Positions 38,295 to 51,197 of a stretch of DNA of 64,000 nt are shown here, one piece after another. This stretch comes from Serinus canaria (Eukaryota; Chordata; Aves; Passeriformes; Fringillidae): contig NC_066313.1 of NCBI RefSeq assembly GCF_022539315.1, forward strand, positions 67,707,934 to 67,771,933. The letters run 5' to 3'. A program made the position numbers and the translations under genes. Each line of letters opens with the position of its first letter. Position 1 is the stretch's first letter. The notes beneath the pieces are model-generated. The model did no database searches. It was given only the letters and a program-made list of their open reading frames with translations, and was not told the origin of the DNA.

Positions 38295-39057
38295 CAGGAA
38301 TTCAAAACATTTTAAGCTTTGTTTACACCAAAGTGTTCAAAGAACATAAGAAGAAAGAGATAAAGCCATCAGAAGGGTGAAACCTGAATTACTTAGAAGT
38401 TCTTAGATACCATACAAGAAGTCAACTGTCCCATCATAAAAATAGGAATAATTTTTATTTTCTTTTCTACATAAGCTTTTCCTTATATCACTAAAGATAG
38501 AGAAGGATCTTGCAGTGATCTCAGTGGGTTGAGGATCAAGCAGATTGCATCCTGGAATTTCAAATTACTTTTTTAAAAGTGGAAGCAGCACTTTGAAGTT
38601 AAGTGGAAATTGTTTGAAGTTAGGTGGCAATTGTTTTGGATATTTTTTACTTTAAAAAAAAAATCTGGATTATTTACTCTTCTTTTGAAGCTTTCTTTTC
38701 TTACTTCTGCATCTTGTCAATGCAATGTAGATCTGAGTAGTGCTGCCTTCTCTTTTATCAGCTTCTCTGAAGGTGGCTATTATTCAGGGGTAATCCTGAA
38801 TAATATTTATTCTAGTATTTTATCTAATAGATTTTTTTTCATGAAAAATAAGATTGTATTAATCTTATTTGCATTAATCTGATTTTACACTCTTCCATAT
38901 GCAGCTACTGACAAATGCTTTCAATATCAGGTTGCTAGTTTCAGTTCATTATGACTTTTACCACTGTTTCTAGCAATTCATTCTACCAATTTACACTTGT
39001 GCATTTTTTTAAAAAGTGTTTCAACATTGTGAACAGCAATGTGGAGGCCAACAGACC

Positions 39058-39096
39058 AAAAAAAACCCAACAAACAACAAAACCAAAACCAAACAG
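39058..39096 (+). repeat. A/C-rich low-complexity tract
   Basis: Repeating AAAACC / CAAACAAC motifs following an A-run. It resembles the tracts at 40978-41104 and 51145-51197. Confidence 0.8.
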
Positions 39097-40977
39097 TCTG
39101 AAAAAGAGAGTGAATAATTAATGGTTTTGATTATGTGTAAATTGCTTCCAATGTTGCCCAGAAGAAGTCTGAAATCAGTGTTGCATGTATCAGTATGAGC
39201 AAAGGGAATGCAGGAGAGACCTCAAGTCTGGTAAATTACAAGCTGACTTGTAAAAGTCACTATGGGAAGTACTGTGAAAAGCTCACTGTGAATTTATAAG
39301 TCTCTAATGAAAAGGGATTCTGTTTATCCAATCTCTGAAACAAAGTAGATAATATGTACTCCTAACTTACTCTGATTTGGAGTCCTCAGGAACCTGTTAG
39401 ACTAGGTCCTTGAGGAATTTAGATTGCAGTGTGTCCCTGACATAAATGCCACTAATATTCAGGAATCAACACTCGATCTTAAGAAAACCCCAATTTTCTC
39501 TAAAAATACGTATAACTTAGTTGTCTAAATGTATGCTAACGAAACATTTGTACATGCTTCATAAATTCAGAAGATAGATACAACTACTAGGAGCATGTAA
39601 CTGCCATCAGTTTCATAACTTTCAATCTCAGTGGTAGTCAATAAAATATCCTAATCAGTTGAGTTGGGATTGGATCTTTGTGCCCATCTGAACCCTGTGA
39701 TCCAAAGGGGCCTGACTCTCTATTTCATAGACAATATTTATTTCCTGATCTTCCCTTCACATACATATGGCAGCAGAATGTGCGAAAATTAAGAATGCAT
39801 GTTATAAATTACAACATAATTCAGAACCTTCTGAGGCTGTAGTTATATTTGTCTCTGGCAAAACAGAAGGTGTCTGGCTTTCCCTACAAATGTCTAGAGC
39901 ACATCCTCCAGTAGTTTTAGGAATAGAGCAAGACTAATTTTCACACACAAAAAAAAAATTATTGATGGCTTGGCTAAATCTTCCAGTAATTTAAACTCTC
40001 CAGATTTTACTAATTATGTCTTTTTTGAAAAACAATATTTTAAATGATGGAAAATAATCTTTTCTAAAATAGAACAAGTTTCCTGACATCAAAACCTTTG
40101 AAAACAAGTTCTAGAGGGTTTAGAAATAACTTCTAATCCTCTCATCCATAACACAGCTTGCCACACACTTAAATATTTCAACACTCCTACCCTTTTCTGC
40201 CAACAGATAGCAAACCTGTAATATCTGTATCTGTCAAGTTTATATTTATCTTTCCCTTTTTAATCAAATGCTTACATCCTTTTATGTAAATTTTAAGGTT
40301 TTAATATGAGTTAAGGAGAAAACTGACCTCTGAAAGGATAATTGCCACTTAATGGGAAGGAGCATAGCAGCATTACTCTTTTCCCATAAACATGTATTTT
40401 GAAACAGCACTACAAGCCTGTTGAATATTCAAGCAGATTTTTGATGAAGAATTTATACGCGTGGTTCAGTGGGATCATTTGAAGATTTCTGAAAGACATT
40501 TTGTTTCTTTGAAATAGAGGGGAACTACAGAAGACAAATACTTGCAATTCAAACAATGTCTAGATTTGTCTTCTAATTTAGAGGAGGAAAGTTCGGATTC
40601 TACAACTTTCTGTCATATGAGATGTTCCATCTTGACAGAACTATATTTTCTGTCAAAAAATTGTTTCACTATCTCCTAACCAGTTCATGTGGCTCAGACC
40701 TTTTATCAGTGTATTTTTACTTGAAGGGAAAGATTAACTTTTAAGAGTAACAACTGTATAAATCCCGAAGAGATTGCATATTTTTTGCAGCTGAAGAAAG
40801 ATTGTTAGAAGTTTGAACAATTTAGGTTACAGAGATGTTAAAATTCCAAGAAATTTCAGAGAAACTTGATTGTAGTAAAAACCTTCCTGAGACCTCAAGT
40901 CTGTGGTCTAAACTAAATTTTCAGCATGTAACTCATCCAGAAAAAAACATAAAATGATAATCCTTTAAAAACATATA

Positions 40978-41104
40978 ATAAAATAAGAAAACTCAAACAA
41001 CCAAAACCAATGAAATGACTACAAACAAACCAAACAACAAGAAAACAAAATCCCCCAAAAACCCAAAACCAAGCCAAACAAACCCAAACCAAAAAACCTA
41101 CCCA
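40978..41104 (+). repeat. A/C-rich low-complexity tract
   Basis: About 125 bp built almost entirely from A and C (CAAACAACCAAAACC, CCCCCAAAAACCCAAAACC and variants). It is strongly strand-asymmetric and is followed 30 bp later by a T24 tract. No coding potential is inferred. Confidence 0.85.
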
Positions 41105-41134
41105 AATCAGATTTTTCTTTCATTCTTTGGCTTC

Positions 41135-41158
41135 TTTTTTTTTTTTTTTTTTTTTTTT
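41135..41158 (+). repeat. Poly(T) tract, 24 bp
   Basis: Twenty-four T preceded by TTCTTTGGCTTC. Read on the minus strand it is an A24 run, but no retrocopy body or AATAAA is visible upstream on that strand. Confidence 0.9.
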
Positions 41159-42182
41159 AGTAAGACACACAGTCCTGAGACTATCTTCTGACTTTCTATA
41201 GTAATAGAGTTATGCTCAGTACTTGCCTTTTTTTTCTCATACACAGGTATAAAATGCTTTACAAAGACAAGGAATCCTGAACTCTGCAAGGAATGCACAG
41301 TGGTTGACTGTGTTACATTTCAGTCTTCTTTCAGAATGAGCTGAAAATCCTTGTGTAGCCTTTTCCCACATGTATTATTTGTGTTTCCATCAGTTGCATT
41401 GTTGTTTGTAAGAAAGATTGCCTAGTGTTGTTTCATTGCATGTCCCCTGGCCCTGTCAGAAATCTAGAAACGGAAAGGCTATTTCTCATAGAGTTCTGGG
41501 GTTAAAGATTTTAATACAGCAGAAATAAAATAGAATTAAAATAGCCAGGCACATGAAAAAAAACCTGGTGTTTAAGGAGAAAAAAAAAAAAAGGAAAAAG
41601 TCACTTTGCTGCACTTTTTCAGTTCTTTTCCTAGGACCATTTTCATCTTTCAAATAATTTCATTATTTATGTCTCAAGATGAAATCTTATACATGAAGCA
41701 GAAGGAAAAATCTGAAAAATCTCTCTTTTTTCAGTTATTATTACAATTTTTTGGCTTCTTTTTAAAATTAGCAATGTTGCTAGTCAATAATGCCTGGAAA
41801 CACTACATTGCAACTAGGGCAATGTAGGTTGTTTCATAAGGCATGGCATATCAAAGTATTCTTATGGCAAATTTACAGAGAAATTTTAGAAAAATAATTA
41901 AGTTATTAAAATTTTATAGCGCTATATCTCAAGGATAAGAATGCCTCATTCCACCTTTTTTCCTATAGGAATTTGAAATGAAAATAAGAGTGTACTTCTA
42001 GCACCACTTGATAAGTACCAAACCTTTACTAAACTATTCCTCAGTTTGCTAATCTAAAGATGTGATGAAGTAAAAGCCTTACCACTTATTTTTGGAATAT
42101 TCTACTCTAAATTCTAGACCTTAAAAAAAAAAAGTATTTATCAATATAACCCCATATAAACAGCTTTTCTAAAATAATTTCT

Positions 42183-42231
42183 TTTTTTCTTTATTGAGAT
42201 ACTTTATATATATTTTTTCTTTATTGAGATA
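42183..42231 (+). repeat. Two-copy direct repeat, 30-bp period
   Basis: TTTTTTCTTTATTGAGATA occurs at 42183-42201 and at 42213-42231 with CTTTATATATA between. It is consistent with a recent local duplication. Confidence 0.85.
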
Positions 42232-42760
42232 GATTAAAATAGTTCTATTTTATTGTAGCAATATTTTATAGCTATAGAGAGCTTGATTAATAATTAAGCC
42301 AAATTGTGTGAAGTAATATTTTCAGATACAAGAACAATCAAGCAATTTTGGAAAAAAAATGATCTTGTGTTTGTTATGTTTGGTTTTAGCTTTCTTTCCC
42401 GCAACAAAAGGGATTTTTTTCAATTATTCTTGAAAATGTACCTTCCACAGAGAAATAACACCTAAATTGTTCTTTACCACTCCTACTTTTTTTTTCTGCA
42501 TTGTATTAGTTTTTCTCAAGCTCAATTTCTACATGACACCAGTAGTTCAGAATGTATTCCCAAGACAGAGGTGATTACCTTGTTAACATGCTATCTTTCA
42601 TGGCATTAATCTCAGGAGAAATCTTTCTGGAGATAATTGAATTTCTGCTGTTACCACCAAGGTTGCTTGAAGCATCTTTAAACACAGCATAGCATTCTTC
42701 TGTTAAGGACCTGCTCTTGCAGTGCAGCATTGCAGTTCTGGAGGCTCTGATTCTGTGTCA

Positions 42761-42778
42761 ACACACACACACACACAC
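42761..42778. repeat. (CA)n microsatellite
   Basis: Nine AC dinucleotides, uninterrupted. Confidence 0.92.
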
Positions 42779-43011
42779 CTGTCTGCCTTTGGTATGAAGC
42801 CTTTTCTCTATTTACTGAAGTACCAGACTGAAAAGAATGGGGGCAACTTGCAATTGCATAGCTAGCAGCACTGAACAATTTTATTACCATTCTTTCAAAT
42901 AATTCTAATCATCCTAAAACTCTGTGAGGTAAAACTGCATATAATTTGTACCATTTTCCTGCTGAAACATAGCCAAATGTAGTCACTTTTTATATACATT
43001 TAGTCACTGAA

Positions 43012-43066
43012 ATATATATGTGTGTGTGTGTAGATATAGATAGATATAGATGTTGTAGATATATAC
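43012..43066. repeat. Compound AT/TG/ATAG microsatellite
   Basis: ATATATATG passes into (TG)6, then into GATATAGATAGATATAGAT units and a final GATATATAC. It is simple-sequence DNA that is likely polymorphic. Confidence 0.9.
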
Positions 43067-44516
43067 ATAAAGATTTCACTAGCTTTTTTCACTAATTTTT
43101 CACTATTTTTTTCCAGTACAAACTGCCAGCATTTTGTACTTCCTGAACACACATAATTGCCAATTGATTCCACTCTAAAGCCTAGAAAATAACCAATCTA
43201 TTCCTTTAACTATGAGCTTTAAGAGCTGGGTTTTTTTCCCTCTTGTCAATACTTTATCTAGTGGTGTATTGCTTCACCCTTAAGTACAACATGCATGGAG
43301 CAATTGACTGTATTTTGGGTACAGACACCTGTGCTGTTACTGCCCATATGCAGCTAAATGACTAGAAGAGAATGTTGTTTTGGTTTGTTTTGGTATTTTT
43401 TGTTTTTTTCCCAGGGGAAAAATTTAGTTCACTCTACATTACATTTAATGGATTTTGCAGCTTTGTTGTTTTGGCACATTTTGGGATCAAAAAGCAAGAT
43501 TCTGAAGCTCCATTCTGCCAAACTTCCTCTACTACATGAGACCATCAACTGTTCAAATGGCAGCTACCTGGAAAAAGCTATGGAAAAAGCCATGATATAG
43601 AAATTTTGCAGAGAGAAAGGAGCAGGTTAAATGGTTAAAACATAACTGCAAACATTTAACATGTTAAATAGTTCACTATAATTTTAATAGTTACAACTCC
43701 TGGTCCTCCTCATTACTATACTTGAACCAAAAATTTTAAGGATCACATTCCAGCAAAATATAAGAAAAATAATAATAACAAAAATTTAATCAATGGATGG
43801 ATTCATAATTGGTGAAAATCAATAGAATACTCCTTGTTTTTACCCAAATCATTACTGATCCCTAATTTAAATTTTCAGTCAGGGAAGTAGTGCTTGCCTC
43901 TCCCCTTACAGAAACAGTTTTTCCCCAGTACATTTAACACAAACTGAATGCAATAAACTATTTGTTTAACTTTTGTACGTTTGGAACAACCACTACTCCT
44001 TCTTGTCCCTTACCCCACAAATTTGATGGGACTCTCAAAAACTGAAGCCAGAAAAGATACTAATTTGCTTAGACATAACAACTACAAGCTTCAAACATAG
44101 CTTATAAATTGCATATAATTTGAAAGCTTTACTGGAGTGATATGCACCTGCAAATTGTTAGCTAACACCCACAGACACATTTTATGGCTCATACTCTGGT
44201 CTTTTAACAACTCACACTGCAGGCAGCTGGAAGAGCCTAAGAATGGTGAATGCTTGAAATTTGTCCTAAGCAGTGTTGACATTACACTGACTGAAAGATG
44301 CAACAGTTCCCCTTCTCCTTAAAAATTTGCCTTATTTTTTTAATTTCCTGTTTTTGTCCTGTTTTTTATTTTTTTTTTTAGGAGATAGGGCCTTCTATCC
44401 GATCCAACAGGAAAACACAAACAGATAAAGCAATATCTCTGGGACTGCAAATTGTAGCCAACAGTACAGCTGCAAAGTTATAAAACAGCCCCAGAAGGAC
44501 TGATGATTATCATTAC

Positions 44517-44551
44517 CTGGCATCCTTCCAGACTTAATGGCCTCCTCCTCA
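44517..44551 (-). other. Candidate 35-nt microexon (unconfirmed)
   Basis: On the minus strand a strong acceptor (CTTTTCTTTTTTTCAG) is followed by 35 nt and then a good donor (CCAG then GTAATG). In the frame that stays open the unit encodes E-E-E-A-I-K-S-G-R-M-P, with one base completing the previous codon and one starting the next. Splice signals alone are weak evidence in A+T-rich DNA, where such pairings arise by chance about once per window. No partner exon in matching phase was proven. Confidence 0.2.
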
Positions 44552-46477
44552 CTGAAAAAAAGAAAAGCTGAAACATGTTCCACCACTGTTTCTTTTTGGC
44601 TAACTCCAGTGTATCTGTATGAATAGAAATACTGAAGCTGTGGGGGGTTTTGGGTAGGTAACCACAATCTTCTGCTATAACAATAATAAGACTGAACTTG
44701 ATAAGAATTTTACATTAATTTGCACAATAAGACTAAACAATCCTTCTGGGTCCTACTGGCAAAAAAACTAAAAAAGCCAACAATCACTTAATAGCACATA
44801 AAATCTGAGAGCTTTAAGGTGGTATGAATATCTATTACTATGCTCCCACAGAAACAGTCTGTTAGAAGTATGAATTCACAGATGTTTTCATGTCATATCT
44901 AAAATGTAGTAAAGAAATGCATATGTAATAGACATGGTATTTTTTTATTAAACTACATAAAACTAGTAGCAGATCTGAATGCAAAACTCCCACAGATTTT
45001 GTTTTTCATATCTGTTAAACGTACATTTTGATTTAATTTGGTCATTCTATATGCACCTTTGCAAACAAAAAATATCATAGAAGAGTCTTACTGAACTTCA
45101 TAAAACTAACCCACCTTGTCTTCAAACAGTGATTTAAGGGTATCTTATATTTTGTCTTCAGAAGTTTATAACTTAAGAGCTTTTTAGAAACCTTTAAACA
45201 TATATCACTTTTATTGCATGTGATAGTTTTAAAGATGCTAAAAAATGTTGCAATTATTTCAAGTAAATACATTTTTCTGCACGAGAAATATTTTTTTCTC
45301 ATAAAAATATGACTCAGGAAAAGAACGTACCGGATACATGACGACCACTTGAAAATCCAAGAAGTTCTATGTGCATCCTACAGAACCATCTGAGACAGAG
45401 CAGAGAAAGAAGCAGGAAGTGAGACAGAGCAGATGACAGCCCATTTGACCTGAATAAAAGATGCAATATTTTTGCCTTTTAAGGTATATTCTGTGACAAG
45501 GGTCTTAGTGTGTCTAACACATGGAAAACTTTGGCCTTCCCAACATTTTAGACTCACACCACGGAGAACCTGTTGTGCCACTAGTACTTCCATATGAGGG
45601 TAAAGTAGTAACTTTAAAAAATTCTGTGAATTTGGTTTTTTTTTTTTGGTTGGGGATTTTTTTGTAACAGCCCTGGAACTGGCAGTAGCAGGAGGTTTAC
45701 TTTAGTTCCAACTTGCTTTAAATGCTCTCTCAGTTTGTTTTGTGGTAAGGCATAGGTTTGTAGCTTAAACACACTTGGCAAATCCTTACCTATCTACAAA
45801 TTGCTCCCCTCCCACTACATGTGCAGCTAACCAACACCAAGCAAATACTTCCAACTGTCTTCATGCTGGGCCAGAGGTCATCTCAATCGGAAAACAGGGG
45901 CTTCAGATGGTATTTCCTTTAGCCCAGCTAATTGCAACCATATGCTTTTCGTGACAGAAAGGGAGGTATGTAAGTATCAGACCCATTAGCCAGGTTAATT
46001 GCTTCTTCCACAGCTGATACTCTCTGGGTAGCTTTTGTCCTGCAGTTTAGCATAGTCTGTGCTGCCTGGTTTTAATTATTTTGTCGTTGCTTCTGCCCTG
46101 TTATTTTGTTTATTGCCGGCTGTGATTTATAAGCCGTGATATGGGGATTCAGCTTTTTATGTCTGAAAGTGAGATTATTTTTTTTTCACCAAATCATGCC
46201 AGGCAATACTTGTCTTTTTTCTGCTGTCTCCTTTGTTAGGATGGATGATTTGGAGCATAAACAGCAGAGAAGCCAGGATGATAATAGAAAAGACATAACA
46301 TGTATGAATCCAATTGATGTGATGAGGAAGAATTTCACAATTCATCACTAACATTCCCCTTGGCCTACTCAGGGAAGAAAATCTAGTGAACCAGATGAAA
46401 GCTTGGCATAGTTAATGTGTACATCAGGGAAATATGGCATTCCAGAAAACAAAAATTATGCTTTGTGAAACCTACAC

Positions 46478-46574
46478 TGATCATCAGTTTCCGAGCATTC
46501 TGAATTTGCCTGTTTTGTTCCTGCTGTTTCTGAAGATGCTCCTGGGATTTGGAGAGGTAAGGACTTCCCATTTT
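46478..46574 (-). other. Candidate Gln-rich coding exon (unconfirmed)
   Basis: On the minus strand an acceptor (GGTTCATCGTTCAG) precedes about 97 nt of open frame that begins K-M-G-S-P-Y-L-S-K-S and continues with a Q-E-H-L-Q-K-Q-Q-E-Q-N-R-Q-I-Q-N segment typical in composition of a coiled coil. The donor (ATCA then GTGTAGG) is weak, and the frame runs on past it. Composition looks protein-like, but I cannot name a family. Overlapping frames on the plus strand (71 and 100 codons nearby) appear random. Confidence 0.18.
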
Positions 46575-48050
46575 CTGAACGATGAACCAACATGGAAGAC
46601 CCACAGGATCAAGGCAAGCAGGATTTGCTCCACACCAGTAGCCTCATGCAAAAGAAGCAATACCCACACTCTTCATCTTGCCTTTTGCCACCTGTACTCA
46701 GCATGTTGTCACACAGCCATTAACATAGGAAACTAACACGAGCCAAACAAAAACCTCTAGAATAAATGAGTTGCCATAAGAAAACAATTAAAAGTCACCT
46801 GTTGTGTAAAAAACATATTTAATCTAAAGAGACCACCCAGGATTAGCCAAAGCTTGTGTTTTTCTTTCCCCCTCCTCTCCACAAGCCTGTTACTTGCAGT
46901 ACAGGTGCATTTATATCAATGACTTACTGTGAAGGGCTGGGATGATGATCTCATCTCAACAGATTTGACTGTCTGGATACTACATAAGATGATAAATGGT
47001 AATTAGTTAACAAACACATTTTTTAACAAGTTGAAAAGTAGTAGCAGGAGAGGATAGCAATGTGTTGCAATCTGCAATGTGTTTAAAAATATTTATTTTA
47101 AAACTAATTTATAGACATTAAAATGTGAAACATGATTTATCCAGCCAATGTGCACAAAAAATATCTTTATCCATGTAGGTAAAGCCACCACAATCTTGTA
47201 ATAGAGACTTCAGACATTATCTTAATCAAAGTAGATAATCCCAACACTATTTTCTCTTAGAGACGTCAGGATCAAGCCCCTGAAAACTCAAGTCAATGGC
47301 AAAATTTAGTATCAGATTATAAATATTTCGGTAATAATTAATTTTTGGAAGCCAACATTGTTGTAGTAATGAAAAATGAAATTAATTTTGTTGAATTTTT
47401 AACCCTTAAAAAAGACCTATTATATATTGGAAGCCTCCAAGGATACATTAGCATAAAATTACAAATTGATTTCTTTTATTTTAACTCCAAAACTCATGCA
47501 CTTTGTGTGTCTTCACACATGTATGGTCTTTTACCTGGAATTAGAAATTGCTCTGGTGAAAAAAAGTTTCTCAGTGCATCCTTTATGAATATAAAGTGTT
47601 GTCCAAATTTATTTTCTTGTCTAGAACTTTGTTGACAGCTCATCATAATAACTTTCCTGCTGCCCTTAAATGCTGGGAAATTTATTAGCTAGGGGAAGTT
47701 GCAAAAACAAGGGAATCCCTTCACATTTCCATATGTATTTCACAGCTCTGTATGTTATACAACAAGAAATATTTTCTAGACAGATCAACTATCATTACTT
47801 ATTACTGGGTTTGTTTCTAACTTTCCACCAGAAATGCCTGCTTTTAGCTGATGCTTCTTTATCTAGTTTCAACACTTGAAGTAAAAATTCTTATCTAAGG
47901 TAATTTTTATGGAGTGAAAAACCCCCCAAAAAACAACAAACCTATCTTCATTTATTTCTGAGAATAACCTTGGAGTAAACTATTTGTTCTTATATGTCTG
48001 AAAAAATTTTCTCCCCTTACACCACTCACACCACCAATGTTGAAATAAGC

Positions 48051-48076
48051 ACATCATAATTTGAAAATTATGATGT
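48051..48076. repeat. Perfect inverted repeat, 12-bp arms
   Basis: ACATCATAATTT and AAATTATGATGT are exact reverse complements with GA between. In A+T-rich DNA this is a modest cruciform candidate. Confidence 0.85.
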
Positions 48077-49873
48077 TTGTTATGCAATATCCCTGTATCC
48101 TTGTAATTGGTGATGAGAATCTACCCTTGTGTTAGATGATGACTTGTTTTAGACTGAGAAGGGAATTTATAGTGCATCTGTCAGGGAACTAACTTACTAA
48201 ATTTAAATGCCTAAATTGGATCTAAATTAATTTTAGCTTTGTGATTTTAATATTTTCAAAATGTCTGTCATTCACCCTGGGGATGAGCAAGAGTTTCCTA
48301 AATTTTCACAAACACTGTCATATGAAATGATAGGAAAAACTTTCTTTCTTGTGTTGAAGTTGTGTGGAGAGAAACTGTTTTCTTCATATTCAGCTGGGAC
48401 AAGAGCCCCTCAGTGCTATAATGGGACTCTGAGGCCAGCACAAGATGGAAAGAACCTGAGACAAAGGACCAAAATAGTGAATGAAGGAAATGTCAAATGG
48501 TCTTTTCAAATTTTGTCAAATTGTCTCTTCATATCCACAAGCAATAACTGAAATGAAATGACTGCTCAAAGGGAGAGCGACTGCATCTCTCCAGGCATAT
48601 TGATTGAAGAACCAATGAAGTCAGGATAAGCTAGAAAATGGAGATGAAAAGGCAGTTTGGGTGAGTCATCTGCATTCAGAAGCACAGAACATGAAAGCAC
48701 AATGAGCAGTGGGTAGACAGCTCCCACATGGAGGATGGTTGTAGTTCTCATGAAAGTAAATGAAGACATTCCATCACTGGGAAGTTCAATAGAGGAGAAG
48801 AAAGACCAGAGTGGGAGATCTGAGCTGGTTTCAAAGGCATTGCAGAGGGAAAACACAGTGGGGACCATCCAACTTTGTAGAAGCCAGTGGAGGAACCTAA
48901 ATATCCCATGGAATACCGTATTTCTTCAGTATCCCTTAGACCAAGACAGAAATTCCTAAATATGTAGAAATTTCAACCTTATTCCAAGCTTCAGTCAAAG
49001 AATGTGGTTGAACAGCAGGAAACTCCTGGGTTTAAGAAGAAATTCCATTCCAGACTCCAGCTACCACAAAAAGTATTCACTGAAAATGTGTGCTTATCCT
49101 AGAAAACATGTATCTTTGAGTGGAATTTTAAAGTGCTTTAAAAATATTAAGGTGAAGGAAATATAAACTTTCAACAACAGAGAAACGAAGCATTTTGCTA
49201 TAGGTTGTGAAGTAAATAGATCTCAGGCAGAACCAGAATATTCTCCTGCAACACTGGATTGCCCTTAATTGCTTGAAACAAATATCAAGACAGTTATGAT
49301 GTTAATAGACAAGAAAAAAAAAAAGAATCTCATTCATTGAAAGTAACTTATGCAGGTGAACAGTTTAGAATGTATCAGTTACAAACTTGCAAACTCTTCA
49401 CTAAAAAAAAAAAACAAAACCCTAAATATTCATCTTTCTTTGGTATCTATACAAAAAGAGACTCCATAAAGATTTTTTTGCTTCACTTTTGTGAAGTTTC
49501 TGCATCCTCATCTCAGTTAGAGGCTGCCATTTTCAATGGTCTTAAAGTCTGAGAATTTGGTGTGATAAAGTTTTTACCATGGACTCAGGTGGTGATAAAA
49601 CTGCATTTACATTTTCTGTAAGTGATTACATAGAGGCAAAATGATCTTTTCTGACAGCTGAAGATCCAGCATAAGATGTTTTCCATGACTGCTACTTCTT
49701 CACTTAAAACTATTTCCTATTGTTTAGTGTTTTAATTTACTGGATATATTCTGTTTAAATTGCAGAGGGCTGAGGAGAGACTTGCCTTACCACTGGCAAG
49801 GTTCACTATCATTTTTGGATAGATATGAGCCAAATGCAGAACTTCACATCCAAATATTTCCAATATTAGAGGG

Positions 49874-49928
49874 GCAGGATCAAATGAGAACACTATGTTC
49901 TAACCCACCATTGTGGCTTTGATCCTGC
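49874..49928. repeat. Inverted repeat with 33-bp loop
   Basis: Arms GCAGGATCAAA (49874-49884) and TTTGATCCTGC (49918-49928) pair perfectly. There is no clear target-site duplication at the edges, so a transposon origin is not supported. Confidence 0.7.
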
Positions 49929-51144
49929 GTCAAGTACAAAATTAGGATGGGCCTTTTATAGTTCCAGTTTGGACACAATCAAATTCCCTTTTCATCAGAT
50001 TGTGTTCCAAGAAGGGAGAAATTGTATGTGACTTTGCCATGTTATGTATGAAGATGATCTTGCAACCCTACCTTAATTTTTCTTCAAACTCAAGTTCTAC
50101 ATCATACCCCAAATTAATACATGTATGAGTATGAGTTCCTTATATTACTTGTCCATTAAAGTATGTTTCTGAAAAATTATTTTTAGTTTTGGAATACATC
50201 AGATTATATCTAATTGCTAATACATTTTTTTTTTGCAAAAAAAAATGCAAAAAATATCCCCAAAGCCATGTGTTGGAATGCTATGTGATGCACACGTTAG
50301 TGATCCTTTTCACTCCTCTGTAAGGTGCCCAATTTGAACAGTCACTAAAATAATAAAAACAAAGAAAAAAGTTCCCCCTACCTATTCCCTCTCCCCCAGT
50401 AAAAAGGGTAAGAATTTAATTTTTCTCCCACTTTGCTGGGAGAGCTCCAAAAACCAGAAGCAAATGAGGGAGAAGTCTCAACAGAGACCACCAGCAAACA
50501 GCAGGTGCAATGTGAAACTACTCACAAGAAGAAAAATAGCTGCTCCTCCCCAGTAAAAAATTGTGCAAACATTAAACCAAACAGCAAACACTCCTAGCAA
50601 AGTAAAGATTCAATCCAAAACCAGTGAATTACTAGAGAAGATGGAGAAAAATCCAACCTTGTAAGAGCAATGATCAAGATGTATTTAACTCTCTTGAAAT
50701 TTGGAAGATGTGGAGGCACTGTACTGATGAACATGTTAGTGTTATTCTCTACTGAAAATACGTTCCATAGCCCAGAAGGAAACTTCTGCTTCTCAGAGGG
50801 TTATTTTCATTATGGTGATTGACTAAAAAGAATAATGACGATACAGTCTAACAAGAAGAATTTATTCAGTAATTTCCCAGAATCCGAAGGAAAATTTATA
50901 ATTAAACCCCAAAATGTTTTAAAAAAATATATATAGTCAAGGTATATGTAAGTATTGTTAAGAATGAACTAGAAAGAAGAATCTAGTGCTACTGGTGGAA
51001 ACCAGGGTTAGCCACAGGAAATCCAGAAGCTGGGTTTTCTATGTTACTGTTTTTAAGAGCATACAAATTGTTGGCAGATTAGTGGAACAGCATTAACAGT
51101 ACTTGCATTACAACTGTCAAAAGCCGTCAAAATTTGAAGAAAAT

Positions 51145-51197
51145 TAATTTAAAACTAAAACCAAAACTAAAACCAAAGTGAAAAAAACAAACAAAAA
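51145..51197 (+). repeat. A/C-rich low-complexity tract
   Basis: AAAACTAAAACCAAAACT-type units followed by AAAACAAACAAAAAC. It is the third tract of this kind in the window. Confidence 0.8.

Larger units (their letters stand above)
38295..46477. other. Unique A+T-rich stretch rich in simple repeats
   Basis: About 8.2 kb without a dispersed repeat. It carries A/C-rich tracts (39058-39096, 40978-41104), a T24 tract (41135-41158), a 30-bp-period duplication (42183-42231), a CA repeat (42761-42778) and a TG/ATAG compound repeat (43012-43066). A microexon-like unit lies at 44517-44551 (minus). Open frames of 90 codons or fewer are unremarkable. Confidence 0.5.
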
